Shown: positions 33,313 to 45,768, numbered from the stretch's first letter. The stretch is 64,000 nucleotides of DNA from Boesenbergia rotunda (GCA_024364735.1 JAGFNQ010002597.1:341996-405995); one strand, 5' to 3'. Program-made: numbers and translations. Notes: generated by a model from the letters alone, not told the origin.

Positions 33313-33790
33313 CTAGTAAGTTGGCTAAAGCCAACAACCGGGTTGAGTCCCTCTAACAGGAGGTAAAAGACCTAAAGGAGGAGGCCAACTCAAGCTCCTT
33401 GACTGAGACTATTCAGGAAGAAACCTCAACTCAAGTTCAAAACTCGAGGAAGAGAATTCCTCCATGAAAACTCAAGTGAAGGAACTTATAATTGCATTGG
33501 AACAATTTGCCTCAAGTTCTATGAATCTTGACATGTTTCTTAGAAAACAGAAATCCATATTCAATCGATCCGGACTTGGTTACCAAACCAACTCACGTTA
33601 CAGATCCTATTATTCTGTATTGAACCAAACAAGAACCTGAGTCCAAGCATGGGTCCCGAAGCTATGCTTGACTAATCAAGCAAGACCAAATCACTATTGG
33701 ATCCCCAAGAACAAGATTCACATCCTAGATAGTCCATATCGAGGCTTTAGTCCAGGAGGAACTAATAGAAAAACTATTTTCATAATTAGA
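33313..33790 (+). pseudogene. Copia element G: gag C-terminal remnant
   Basis: It matches H from about 25715 onward: KLAKxxxRVESL, a coiled-coil section, and the WVPK-type end near 33650-33720. Several stops and frame changes are present. The capsid and knuckle parts of G are missing. Confidence 0.65.
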
Positions 33791-34794
33791 TGATTTTCTT
33801 GGATACTTTTTTTAATTGGTTGATGCTTGTTTATTTATTTTCTGCAAAAATGTCATGCTTTGGATGAGAAATGGTTAGATATGAACCTGACTTAATTGAA
33901 ACTTGCACAACCTAGTATTCGGGTGGGGCGAGATGATAGTACATTAGGAAGGTCTGTCTAACGAGTCAGGTAGGGTAAGGTGTACCCTATTTGGTCTTTT
34001 AAGTCCGATGGAACTAGCTAAAGCTACCTGGCCACATCCTCGACTAGTTAGACCATGGCTTCTCAATGAGTAACTTAAAAATAAAATTTCTTTAAAAGGC
34101 TTTGTCTAGGAAAGGGTCGTTGCTCGGATAACCAAGAAAGCTCATGTGCCTCGCTAATACCTGGAAGTCAATTATTGAAATCTATTTTCAATTTACTAAT
34201 TGTTAAACTTGAATCTAACTCAAGGTTTAATCAAATCATAGTATTTAATTATATTCAAAGATAAAATTTGGCGCATCTCATAACATAGATAAGGGTTCCC
34301 TGTTTTATTACTTAGAAATTTGTGAAATGCTAAGGAGCTAAAAAGGTTAGTCCAACCCAACTAACTTCACACAACTAATTAATTTCACCTTTAATTTAAT
34401 GAATCAAATTTAAAATTTTACCTTATTTAAAATTCTAAAATGTTTAAACTTAATTTTTTGAAATTCAACTTAATAATTTTCAAAACTCAACTTTAAATAA
34501 ATTTTCAAAATTCAAATTAAACAATTTTCAATTTTCAAAATTCAACATAACAATTTTCAAAAGTCAACTTTAAACAATTTTTCAAAATTTAAATTAAGCA
34601 TTTTTCAACTTAAACTCAACCTTATTAAACTAATGAAGCTAAAACTTGTCTCACAGAAGTACTCATAGGAGTAACATGACTAATAACTCAGATTGGGTGA
34701 GACAAACTAGGCAGTAAAACTCAATTCATCCATCCTTATACTTCTACATAAATTGATCCAAATCGTAGTACTTTATGTATAGGAACATAAAGAT
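33791..34794 (+). other. Noncoding gag-pol spacer of G, with conserved block
   Basis: It is the equivalent of 26191-27079 in H. The conserved block is at 33862-34345. The hairpin at 33968-33992 has loop AGGTG. An A/T-rich part with 'TTTTCAAAATTCAA' repeats follows (34400-34620). Confidence 0.7.
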
Positions 34795-35950
34795 TTGGAC
34801 CAATGGATATTGGATAGTGGATGCTCCAGACATATGACTGGAGACAAATTAAAGTTCACCAAAATCAAGTACAAGAATCTAGGTTCAGTGGCATTTGGCA
34901 ATAATGTCACACATAAGGTAATTGGTTCAGGTAATATTGAACTAAACTCTGATTTCATTATTAAAAAGGTGCTATTGGTTGATAATTTTAAATTTAACAT
35001 ACTCAGCATTAGTCAACTTTGTATACTAGATATATAGTTACTTTCACTAATTCAGACTGTCTTATTAGGAACTTGCAAGACCCAGAAGTAACCCTTAAGG
35101 GAATTAGGAAAAATTATATTTGTATTATTAACCTACCATCCATACCCAAATGTTTTCTAACCCAACAAGAAGAAACCAACTTATGGCACAGAAGACTAAG
35201 TCATACCCACACAAAATTAATTTCAAAACTTAGCCAAAATGGACTAGTTAAGGGTATCTCTAAACTTAGGAACTTTGAAAACTTAATTTGTAAACCATGT
35301 CAACAAGGTAAACAAACAAAGTCAACCCACAAACCTGCCAATCAAACATAACCCAAGCTACACTTGAGCTCCTATACCTAAACCTATTTGATTCTCATGG
35401 AGCCGAGTCACTAAGCAAAAATCGATACTGCTTAGTAATTATCGATGATTATTCTTGATTTACCTAGGTTAGGTTTTTTAAAACCAAAGATAAAACTTTT
35501 GAAATATTTAACACTTTATGCAAAATACTTGAAAATCAAAAAGATAAAAAAAACAAAAGAATTAGAAGTGACCATGAAGGGGAGGGGGATTTAAAAACCT
35601 AAAATTTATGAATTCTGTAAAATTAATTGATATATCCATGAATTTTTTTGCCCTAGAACCCCCAACAAAATGGGATAGTTGAAAGAATGAATAGGACCCT
35701 TCAAGAAGCTGCTAGGATTATGCTTAACGAATATAATCTATCTAATCAATTTTGGGCAGAAGCAATAATCATAGCTCATTACATCCAAAATAGGATCCTA
35801 ACAAATAAAAGACACAATAAAACCCCATATGAAATTTATTACCATAAATTACCTAATTTATATTATCTAAAAGTTTTTGGGTATAAGGTACATATCCTAA
35901 ATACTAAAGATTACTTAAGAAAATTTCAATCTAAATCAACCTCAGGGATT
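34795..35950 (+). pseudogene. Copia element G: protease motif and integrase, decayed
   Basis: The frame starts with WILDSGCSRHMTG, where the catalytic DSG of the aspartic protease is intact. A frameshift near 35020 leads to the GAG-pre-integrase part (WHRRLSHTHTKL, CKPCQQGKQ), which stops at 35351. The integrase core from 35352 to 35690 is riddled with stops, and the SDHGGEF motif is damaged. The frame reopens at 35687 (MNRTLQEAAR...) up to the insertion at 35956. The integrase is dead. Confidence 0.82.
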
Positions 35951-35955
35951 TTTGT

Positions 35956-38900
35956 TGTAACGCCCGCCTTTCCCGCCCTACGATGTAGGCGGAAGGCGGC
36001 ATTACGCTAACATACATATATACCAATGAAGATCTTAATGCAGCGGAATAAATTTTAAACTTTATACATGTGCGTTTTAACCATGCAACTAACACTTGAA
36101 TCATGTAAACATATCCTAGCTATCATTCTTAAGCATGTTTTCTTGGTAAACTTAGCATTGTCATAACATAAGAGGAATAAGACATAACATGTGAGACATA
36201 ACATTTTTGAACATGCTTGCATTAAACATAACATACCCTATCATCAAGCTTAAAGCCAACATAAAGTATAGCATGGAACTACAGTCATTAAACATACCTT
36301 ACTCTACCATCAAGCTTAAATCCAACATAAAGTATAGCATGAAATCAAAGTTAACAATGCAAAACATAAGAAGTTGTTCTTAGGCAGAACCATCATAAGT
36401 ATAGCATGAAACTCAGGAGGACAATGCAAATATAAGACATGTGACAAAGTATAAGTATTAGAATCTTTTCTTTTTCTTTTTCTTTTGCCAAGTCACTGCC
36501 ACAAACACACACTTGCCCTCCTGCTGCTTCCCTTAGCATAGTATCCTCTTGCTTGTCTGCGGTATAAGAAAGTAAAACTATAAACACATAGGCTTAATAA
36601 GACTCTTTCCTACTCACTAAAATCATACATCACATATAGTCAATAGAAAGACATAACATGGAGAGTGTAACATTAAACAATCATATAGAAGTGCTTAACA
36701 TAAAATGAAGGTGCATAGAGTTCATGGCATAAGAAGTACTTGACATAAAATATAAGCATATAAAATATTTAACATGGAGAAGTTCTTGACATGAAACATA
36801 AGCATATGAACATACTTGACATGGCATAATTCTTGACATAAACATAAGCATATGACATACTTGACATGGCATAGTTCTTGACATAAACATAAGCATAAGA
36901 CATACTTGGCATGGCATAGTTCTTGACATAAACATAAGCATATGAACATACATGACATGGTATAATTCTTGACATAAACATAAGTATATGACATACTTGA
37001 CATGGCATAGTTCTTGACATAAACATAAGCATAAGACATACTTGGCATGGCATAGTTCTTGACATAAACATAAGCATATGATATACTTGACATGGCATAG
37101 ATGCATAACATGAATGAATGCATGAGTTAAGTGCACATAACATAAGGATGCTTATTTAAAAATCATAATTATAAATACTTAAACATAATCATCACATCAT
37201 GGGGGGCCCCGGCTTGTACCACATACATGCATTCATCATATGCGTGCATCCCTAAGTAGATGCAAGGTAGCTAGTCTCGACCTACTAGGGTACTAGGTTA
37301 CCTTCAACCTAGGGACAGCTGCGGTAGTCCATCACCGAGGCTTTCATGAGGAGCTCATCCCTGTTGGACAGCTGCGGTAGCCCCAGAACCGGGGACAGCT
37401 GCGGTAGTCCCACACCGAGGCTTACATGAGGAGCCCATCCCTTGGACCTTATGTGGGTCCGGTACAAGCCCATTCATAAAGTAAAATAGCTTCACATGCT
37501 TCTTTTTACATCATTCAGAAACTTACATAGCATATTTAAAGACATAAACATGATCTTAATACCTGAAGCATGGTATAAAACATACTTAGCATTTCATCAT
37601 TCATAGTTAATGCATAACATCATTATGCCTTAAAGGCATGAACATCATCTTCATTCATAAGGCATGCTATTCATACATAATTATGCATTAGGGCATAAAC
37701 ATCATTTTAGTTCATTAAGCTTGCATGATCATGGTACATAAGGTAAGCATGCATTACATACATGGTACATATCACATAGCCTATATGATCATGGTATCTA
37801 TCATAAAGCATGCATGGGTAGGATCCATATGAACATGATACATACTACATAGGTTCATGACTTTCAACATAAAACATGCATAGGTCTACATAACCATAAT
37901 ATACATATGTTCCAGGCATTTAACCAAATGCATGCACAATTCTACATAAACATGATACATACTTCCCAACACATGTGTTCATGGTATATGGTTTAAAACA
38001 TCCATAAATAAAACCCACTAAAATATAGCACATAATATAAGCATACAAGGTCATGATGCATAGCACATAAAGTTAGGATTTTAGGTATCATAAAATTCAT
38101 ACAACATGCTTGAACATATACATACATCATAATAAGCCATAAACAAGTATACTTGAACTCTTAGACTAACCCAAACCCTAGACTTGGAGCTTTGACCAAA
38201 AGTTATAGATAGAGGCCCCCATCATTCAAGTAACATGCAAGGTACCAAAAGTAAAGTAAAGCCCCTACCATACATGCAATGTCATGGGAAGCCATTAGAA
38301 CCCATGATTGGGACTAACCCTAAGTCCTAGCCCTAAATCTTATCTTGGCCGAAACCCTAGAAGGGTATTAAGTCCATGGAAAATTCATATAATTCACAAT
38401 TAACATCCAATACAATACATACAATACCATAGGAAGCTATTAGAACACATGATTGAGCTAACCCTAGTTCCTAACCCTAAAACTTGGTCTTGGCCGAAAC
38501 TTATAGGGGTCTTAAGTCCATGGAAAAATTCATATAATTTCAATTAACATCCATTGTAACATAGGGAATCATAATAAGCATGCTTGGAGGGTTAGATTTA
38601 ATCCTAACTATGAAAGGGAAGAGGTGGTACAAAAATTCCACAAAACTTGTAGGGTCTTAGGGTGCTACAAAAATTCCACAATTCATAATTCATTCTTATT
38701 CTATCATGAGAAAGAATTAGGAAACATAAGTGAGGTCTTAACATCATCCCAAACCCCAAAAACTTGCTTGGCCGAAAACCCTAGAAGCCCTAATCCATAG
38801 TTTTCTCAACATAGATCCCAAACAAAACTTAAATCATGATAGACAACATAGAAAACTATTATACCACAGGTGAAGGATTCTTACCTCACTTTATCTTAGT

Positions 38901-39600
38901 TATAAACCTTGAATAGAGAAATAAAAGAAAACCTTCTTGACTTTAGATCACTCCTTGCCCTTGTAGCCTTGTAGAAGAACTTGGATCTTCAAGAGAGAGT
39001 CCCCTTGTGAAATTTTCCAAGGGAAAAACCCCTTTGTGGGTTTCGACAAGAAGAAGCAAGGAGGAGGAAGAAGAGAGGAGAGGAAGAGCCTTGGTGGAAG
39101 AAAAGTAACTTAAGCCTCTTCACTTCTCATCCAACCTTTTTATACTAAGTGAAGGAGCTGGTGTCTCTTCACATGGTGCCTCTTCACCTTCCTTTAGCCT
39201 CAACTAAATTCTTCTTCATTTTCCACTAGCACTCCCTTGATAGGTGAATTAGTTAGTACATGCATAATGAGGCTCTAGGTCCAAGGCTCAATCCTTGGTG
39301 CATGCACTTTATTTTTATCCCATTTACTCTTGTTTTTGGCAAGGCCCACATAAGGCCCACCAAGAGTCATGCTAATATTCCTAATTGGACCCATTTCTAT
39401 TTATGTTAAATTCCACCTAAGGTCCACTAATAACCATGGTACTAGAAGAGCCCATGTAAGGCCCATTAGTACTTAGCTTTTTATTCCATATAAGAAATTA
39501 TGCTAAGGTTCATGCTAGTATTCATATGTTACTCAAGAATCCATATAGGCATGATCAATATTTTAAAGAAAAATATTGAGAGGATTTTACGGGCGTTACA
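35956..39600 (-). mobile_element. Long solo LTR (LTR4), chromovirus-type, target duplication TTTGT
   Basis: It starts TGTAACGCCCGCC and ends GGGCGTTACA, with TTTGT at 35951-35955 and 39601-39605, 3645 bp. The integrase frame of G resumes exactly after it (...SGIF / FVGYSTISRAY). It shares the GACAGCTGCGGTAGTCC blocks and the 3' portion (38870-39130) with LTR1. A minus-strand TATAAAAAGG near 39137 suggests minus orientation. It has no coding content. Confidence 0.85.
36775..37110. repeat. 45-bp tandem repeat in LTR4
   Basis: About seven units of TTCTTGACATAAACATAAG plus ACATACTTGACATGGCATAG with small variation. Its length, a multiple of three, makes long apparent Tyr/Met-rich ORFs on the minus strand that I do not take as genes. 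Confidence 0.88.
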
Positions 39601-41493
39601 TTTGTAGGGTACTCAACTATAAGTAGGGCATATAGGGTCTATAATAAACATACCCTTAAAATTGAAGAAACTTCAAATGTAACATTTGATGAGGAAATGG
39701 TAACAACACCTACTAATTTACCTAATCCAATCAACTCATCTAACTTAACCAACTCACCAAATGTTCAACCAAGCCTAAATAATTCGAATCAAGACTTAGA
39801 AGAAAGTGAACCAATAATTGAACTAACTAAAATAATTAAACCTATAATTGAACCAGTAATTGAACCAACTCAAACAATTGAACCTAAACCTGAACAACCT
39901 AAACCATCTTCTAGGACTAGGTCAAATCATCCAACTGATCAAATTTTAGGTGACCAACCTTAGGTGTTAGAACAAGGTCATCCTATAGAAACCTAAGCCA
40001 AGTCGCCCTGATTTCTAAGATTGAACCCAAGGCAATAGAAAAAACATTACCTGACCCAGATTGGATTATAGCTATACAAGAAGAGTTAGCTCAATTAAGA
40101 GAAACCAAGTATGGGACTTAGTACCAAAACCAGAAGGTAAGACTGTGATAGATATTAAGTGGAGTTTTAGGAATAAGCTGGATGACAAAGAAGAAATAAT
40201 AAGAAATAAAGTCTGCTTAATGGCTAAAGGCTTCAATCAAATTGAAGGATTGGACTATGATGAAACTTATGCACCTGTAGCTAAACTAGAATCAATTAGG
40301 ATGCTTCTAGCTTATGCAACCCATAAGGGATTCAAATTATATCAAATGGATGTTAAGTCTACCTTTCTATATGGATTTATAAAGGAGGAAGTCTATATAA
40401 GTCAACCTCCAAGTTTTGAGGACTTAGAATATCCTAATTATGTTTTTAGACATAAAAAGACCCTATATAGACATAAACAAGCACCTAAAGTCTGGTATAA
40501 AAGACTATCCAATTACTTAGTTTCTAAGGAGTTTAACCAAGGCCAAATTAATCCAACCCTGTTTGTTAAATCCTTAGAAAATGAAATTTTTATTGCCCAA
40601 ATATATGTAGACGATATAATTTTTGGCTCAACCAACATAAATTTCTTAAAAGAATTCATAAAAGTAATGGAAAGAAAATTCGAAATGAGCCTTGTAGGTG
40701 AACTAACCTTTTTCTTAGTACTTCAAGTCAAATAAAGATGGAAATTATGTTCATTAATTTAAATATACAAAAGAATTAATTAAAAATTCAAAATGGAAAA
40801 CTCTAAAGTCATAAATACTCCGATGACAACAAATATTAAAATAGATAGTGACCCAGAAGGAAAACCAGTGGACTTGAGCACTTTAGAAGTGCTATAGGTA
40901 GTCTACTTTACCAAACTGCTAGTAGACCTGACATTTTATTTGTTATAGGTATTTGTGTTAGGTACCAAACTTATGCTAAGGAATCTCACTTAAGTGTTGT
41001 CAAGAGAATCCTTAGGTACATTAAAGGCACCCTAAATGTGAGAATTTGGTATCCTAGGACTTCTAATTTTGACCTACTAGGCTACTCTGACTCATATTAT
41101 AGAAAAAGTATTAGTGAAAATTGTCAGATGTTAAATCACAACATAGTTAGTTGGTGCAGTAGAAAGCAACACTGTGTTGCATTATCCACAACTGAAGCTG
41201 AGTATATAGCCCTGGGAGAATGTGTAGATCAATTATTATGGATGATGCATACCCTTAAGGACTTTCAATTGACCTATACTAACACTAAAGTCTACATTGA
41301 TAATATTAGTTCAAATAATCTAACAAAAAATCTCATTCACCATTCCAAAACAAAACATATTGAAGAAAATACCACTTTATTAGGGATCATATAGCCAGGG
41401 GTGAAATTGTACTTACACACATAGATTCAAAATCTAACCTAGCTGATATTTTCACTAAACCACTACCTAAGTCTGAGTTTAGTTCACTATGAA
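39601..41493 (+). pseudogene. Copia element G: integrase end, RT and RNase H
   Basis: Integrase C-terminus (YSTISRAYRVYNKHT), then an Asn/Pro/Glu-rich linker to about 39963. RT is open from 40061 to 40735, with QMDVKSTFL, RHKQAPKVWYKR and YVDDIIFGSTN, so the catalytic Asp pair is present. It ends at 40733-40735 after ELTFFLVLQVK (LGLQ in active relatives). RNase H follows in damaged pieces: GYSDSYYRK (about 41084), STTEAEYIALGE (about 41193), and a frameshift before LADIFTKPLPKSEF at about 41435-41480. It marks the end of pol. Confidence 0.85.
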
Positions 41494-42030
41494 GGTAGCT
41501 AATAATGTGCTCAGTAGAATAGGGTTATTTTTCATTTAGATGTTTTTGAAATGATTCTTGTCATTTTTAAAAAAAATATTAGAAGCCCTAGATGTTTTTG
41601 AAATGATTTTTATTTTTTGACTTAGTTTTTCAAAAAAAAAATTACTCCCTTTAAAACTAGGGATTTCTTCATTATGGACTTAACTTAGGACTTAACCCTA
41701 GTCTGCATGCTCATATAGATTTAGAAGCCAACATTAGGATACTTTGATTGACAACTTAGACTGAGTTGAGATGCTTAGGTCTATGCCTTGACTCAAGATG
41801 CTTTAAGGTAGTGTATCAAGAGCAGTTGGGGTAATAAATATAATTGAACAGTAATCAGGTTATGTAATCAAGCTTAGAATGTCTAACATGATAAGACTAC
41901 TTAACTTGACTAATCCTAGTGAAAACTACTATTTTATAACAGTCAGTAAATAAAAATTTGGGTTAGACAAAGACCCAAGGAATCAAGATTTGATTATTTT
42001 TTAAATTATGTTTTTTTGCATGGTTTACTT
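41494..42030 (+). other. Element G: 3' noncoding region, truncated
   Basis: It matches E at about 62450-62990: 'GCTTAGTAGAATAGG', 'GGGTTGAGATGCTTAGG' and 'GAAAACTATTATTTTATAACAG'. It breaks near 42030 before any polypurine tract, so G has no 3' LTR here. Confidence 0.65.
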
Positions 42031-42770
42031 TTTAGACTTAAATCTGTGGTTGCGGGTTTCCTAAGCGAATATCAGGTCATGCATGGGAAACCTCTTCATG
42101 TCCACGGATTAAAAATTTTAATCTGAATGGAGACCTATCTCCCAAACGACTATCTCGTCGTCGTGCTAATCGATTCGAGTGATCACTTGAACAACCAAGT
42201 TGTTCTAGCGATCAATCTCGTCCAACCGATTAGTCACAGAATAGACAACGAGTGGATCACTAATTTTTGTGTTTACCATCGGGTCCAACATAATTAATTA
42301 TCCAATTAATTAATAAATAATTAACAAGCAATGATAATTAATTAACCACATGAAATGATAGAAAACAAGAAGCCAAAGAAAAGGTTATACCTTTTCCTTT
42401 TACCTCACAGTCTTCTATTGTATGACCCTTTCCTCTTAGACGTCGTGTGGGCGATGATCTACCAAGAACCGAAGTCACCAAGGCCACCAACCAATCCCTT
42501 CTTCTTCCTTCTTCCTTGCACCAAATAAACCCAAGGCTTTAGGGTTTCTGCTGGCAACCACCACCCCTTCCTTGTTCCCGCCAGCACTCCTCCTTGCTCC
42601 AATGGATCGCCGGCCACAAGGGGGTAAAAGGAAGATGAAGAAGATGAAGAAGAAGAAGAACACTTCTCCTTCCTTGCAAAACCCAACCGCCGGCCTCCTT
42701 CTCATCTTTTCCTCACCGTCGGCCACTTCCAAGGAAAGCAACACCGCCTCCTCCTCCTTCAAGTGCTACC
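42031..42770. other. Unassigned segment between G and E
   Basis: The minus strand looks like a plant leader/LTR end (CT/GA-rich, 'AAACCCTAAAGCC'), and the plus strand has a 40-bp AATTAATTA-rich part near 42290-42350. Small frames here are low-complexity and not convincing. CTACC (42766-42770) should recur after the 3' LTR of E outside the window. Confidence 0.35.
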
Positions 42771-43061
42771 TGTTGGTGCCGGAAGCACCAACGTCAAACC
42801 TGTGTTTTGATAATGGCAAAGGGTTCAGAAGTTAAGGTTCATTGTGATCTAACAATGCTAATCAAGTGTGCAGGCAATGTCCTAGGTACGCTAGGCAAGA
42901 AGTCCTGGTTCTAAGAATTGGGCACTAAGTCCTGGCCGTGGGTTGGGCAACTAAGTCTTGCCGTGGGTTGGGCAAGTAAGTCCTGACATAGGGTTGGGCA
43001 ATAAGTCCTGGTCGCGGACTGGGCACGAAGTCCTGATTCGAGGAATTGGGCAATAAGTCCT

Positions 43062-44643
43062 TGTTGGTGCAAGTTACATCAGTGATGTCCTCCTCTAAAT
43101 GTTTCAATGTTTGACAATATACTTAAGTCAGTGATATATTGAAAAAGGGAAGGGTGAGTGAAGAAAACTGGACCAAAGTAAACCAAAGTCCTAGTAAACC
43201 TAGGCAATAAGTCCTGGTTCGAAGAATTGGGCACTAAGTCCTGATCATGGATTGGGCACTAAGTCCTGGTCGAGGGCTGGGAACCTAAGACCTGACCGAG
43301 GGTTGGGCACGAAGACCTGGTTCGAGGAATTGGGCACTAAGTCCTGGCCAAGGGTTGGGCACCGAAGACCTAGTTGAAGGAATTAGGCACGAAGACCTGG
43401 CAGAGGGTTGGGCACCGAAGTCCTGGACTTAGGGTTTGGGCACAAAGTCTTGGTCCGAGGGATTGAGCAACTTAGCTGAGCGATGACTAAGGACAGAAGT
43501 AGAGACGGGTCGGTATTCGGACGTCTCGAGATCCAAGAGTATTGAAGGGAAAGCAAAAGACCACCCGAATGAACGGGGTGGCAACCGTCTCCTAAGAGGA
43601 GTAGGTGAAAGTCGCATTCCCAGGGGTGGGAACTTGCGTCGGTTCGACCTAGGGTTTCGCGGAAATCCGAAGTCATAAACAAGTCCTTAAGGTTAAGAAT
43701 GTGTGTATATTTGCTTTGTATTTGTGTATCTTGTAGGTACTTAGAGTGGAAGACAAAGCAGGCAAACAACACACAGTGGGGCTGAACCCAGCTAGCTAGG
43801 CACCCCCATTAAAGGGGGCACCTCAATCAAAGAAGAAAAAAAACCCTTTCATCCAGGCGCCCCCATCAACTGGGGCACCCCCATTAAAAGGAGGCAAACC
43901 AGTCTTCATTCAGGCGCCCCCATGAATACAGGCGCCCTGGTTCAAAGCTGTATTTGCTGCTGCGAGTTCGAAGCAGAGATAAGCTTTGACTGGGTTCATT
44001 CAGGCGCCTGGGAGGTCCAGGGTGCCCTTGTCAGAAGCCTTATCGGCTGCGATGAGTTCAGCGCAGAGATAAGCTTTGACCAAGCCCTTTGGGGCGCCCC
44101 GGTGATCACAGGCGCCCCAATGAAGCCTATAAAAGGGGCTTCGACCCCTCAGCTTCAGACAAAACTTCCAAGATCCATTCTGAGCTTTCTGACTAACGAC
44201 AAAGTACTAAAGACAAGGCTCTACGACCGGGAGGCTCCAGGAGGAAGTGTACGGCACTTCGGAAGTCCAGATCGGCCTAGTCTTCGACCATTTTATTTTG
44301 GTTTGCTTTTATTATTCTGCACTAAATTTCCTATATTTTTTATTGTAATTATTGCCCTGTAAGACGGGTTTCTCCGCCTCCGGAATGTCCGGAAAGGAGA
44401 CCAATAGTGGACGGGTGTTCCCGTGCTTAGGCCTTGGATGTACTGACCCTAAGGGGTTGGGAACCAAGTAAATCCCGTGTGCAATCTGTCGTCTGTTTTG
44501 TGTCGTTCTTTACTTTACTGTTTAATATTCCGCTGCTACTAACGCTCTGTTTAAGTACGAACTGAAAAGCTTATGATTTACGGCAAAGATTTTTAAAGGT
44601 TGATATTCACCCCCCCCCCTCTATCGACGGCACCAGTCCTACA
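43062..44643 (+). mobile_element. 5' LTR of element C
   Basis: TGTTGGTGC...GTCCTACA. Tandem 'GGGCACTAAGTCCTGG'/'GAAGACCTGG' units at 43200-43440. GGCGCC pairs at 43913-43936 and 44093/44111 (18 bp apart). TATAAAA at 44128. Poly-C near 44610. Confidence 0.93.
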
Positions 44644-44645
44644 AT

Positions 44646-44657
44646 TGGTATCAGAGC
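44646..44657 (+). other. Primer-binding site of element C
   Basis: TGGTATCAGAGC two bases after the LTR end. Confidence 0.93.
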
Positions 44658-44757
44658 CCGACCTCTCTTCACCGGACTAACTGCCGACGGAGCAAAGACG
44701 CCAGGAGTTGAGGGGGAGCCCAGGGGTGAATCAGGTACACTTTTTTTTAAAAAAAAA

Positions 44758-45768
44758 ATGTCTATTTTTAAGTTCCATATTATATGCTTCACGTGCAGGG
44801 AGAGAGGGCACTACAAAAATCAGTGTCCTACTCGTAAGACTCGTTCTTCATCGGCGACAAAAGACGTACCAGCACCAGGAGGCCAGAGGAACAAAGATCA
44901 CATCAAATGTTTCAAGTGCGAAAAGTACGGACATTACAAAAATAAGTGTCCAACAAAGGTACGGAGAATTTACGATCCGAAAATTTTTAAAATTCCTGCA
45001 CTAGCTTATGTAAATAATTTAGATAATTTTTCTGAAAAGTTAAATTTTATGAATAGTCAAGTTAATATTCTGCATAACCAATTACGAAATATCAATAATA
45101 CTAAAATATCAGAAATTAACTATTTAATCCGCAATGTCAATTCAAATATTACTAAAATTAATTCCAAAATTAGATCTGATAAAATTACTGAAATTAATTC
45201 TGAAATTAGATCTGATAATTCTAATAATTTTACTGATATTATGGAAATTAATTCTGAAATTAGATCTGATAATTCTAAAAATTTTACTAATATTATGATA
45301 ATTAATTTTGAAATTAGATCTGATAAAATTACTGAAATTAATACTGAAAATTCTGATAATTTTAACTCTGAAAATTCTAATAATTTTAATTCCAAAAATG
45401 CAGATAATTTTATCTCTGAAAATCTTAAGGATAATAGTGAGATTATCTCTAAAAATCTTACGGATAATTGTGAGATTAATCCTGAAAACATTTCTGATAA
45501 TTCTGAGGATAATAGAGGTGAAATTCTTTTAGATAATAGTTTAATTATTGCTTTAGATAATTTTGAAGATTATTACAAAACATTAACTAGTGGCCCAAAT
45601 TACTCCACCTATGTTGAGGATATTGAAGGATGTGATTTTGAGGATGAGGAGGAGATGAAATTTTCTGAGATCAAGCCCATTGTCAATAAAAATCACACGG
45701 ATTCAAATAAACCAGAATTATTGGAAAAACTTGAAATGATAAATAGGGAAGAAATAGTGGGATGTTAA
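44758..45768 (+). CDS. Capsid-less Gag-like protein with two CCHC zinc knuckles (element C)
   Basis: An intact 336-residue ORF lies 100 bases after the primer-binding site. Zinc knuckles are at residues about 10-23 (CFTCRERGHYKNQC) and 50-63 (CFKCEKYGHYKNKC). They are followed by a coiled-coil-like stretch (about 85-125), then an Asn/Ser/Asp-rich region (about 130-255) made of degenerate 18-residue units such as INSEIRSDNS, and an acidic C-terminus with YSTYVEDIEG. The knuckle segment is close to the knuckle segment of the E gag (CRERGHY...DQCPTRKS), but the upstream capsid domain is absent. It probably binds nucleic acid (family knowledge) and could not form a particle alone (inference). A run of A before ATG may lower translation. 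D carries a frameshifted copy. It is one of the few unbroken ORFs in the window. Confidence 0.8.
   Translation: MSIFKFHIICFTCRERGHYKNQCPTRKTRSSSATKDVPAPGGQRNKDHIKCFKCEKYGHYKNKCPTKVRRIYDPKIFKIPALAYVNNLDNFSEKLNFMNSQVNILHNQLRNINNTKISEINYLIRNVNSNITKINSKIRSDKITEINSEIRSDNSNNFTDIMEINSEIRSDNSKNFTNIMIINFEIRSDKITEINTENSDNFNSENSNNFNSKNADNFISENLKDNSEIISKNLTDNCEINPENISDNSEDNRGEILLDNSLIIALDNFEDYYKTLTSGPNYSTYVEDIEGCDFEDEEEMKFSEIKPIVNKNHTDSNKPELLEKLEMINREEIVGC

Noticed and set aside
36681..37143. Three overlapping minus-strand frames rich in Tyr, Met and Cys
   Set aside because: Produced by the 45-bp tandem repeat in LTR4 (15-residue period). It is not a gene.
42459..42762. Minus-strand frames with runs of Phe and Lys/Glu
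   Set aside because: Low-complexity CT/GA-rich leader-like sequence with no recognisable domain or start context.
44150..44290. Possible hammerhead ribozyme (retrozyme) in the C/D LTR around CTGACTAACGACAAAG
   Set aside because: The CTGANGA and GAAA core elements are not both present in the right order. I found no hammerhead core in the window.
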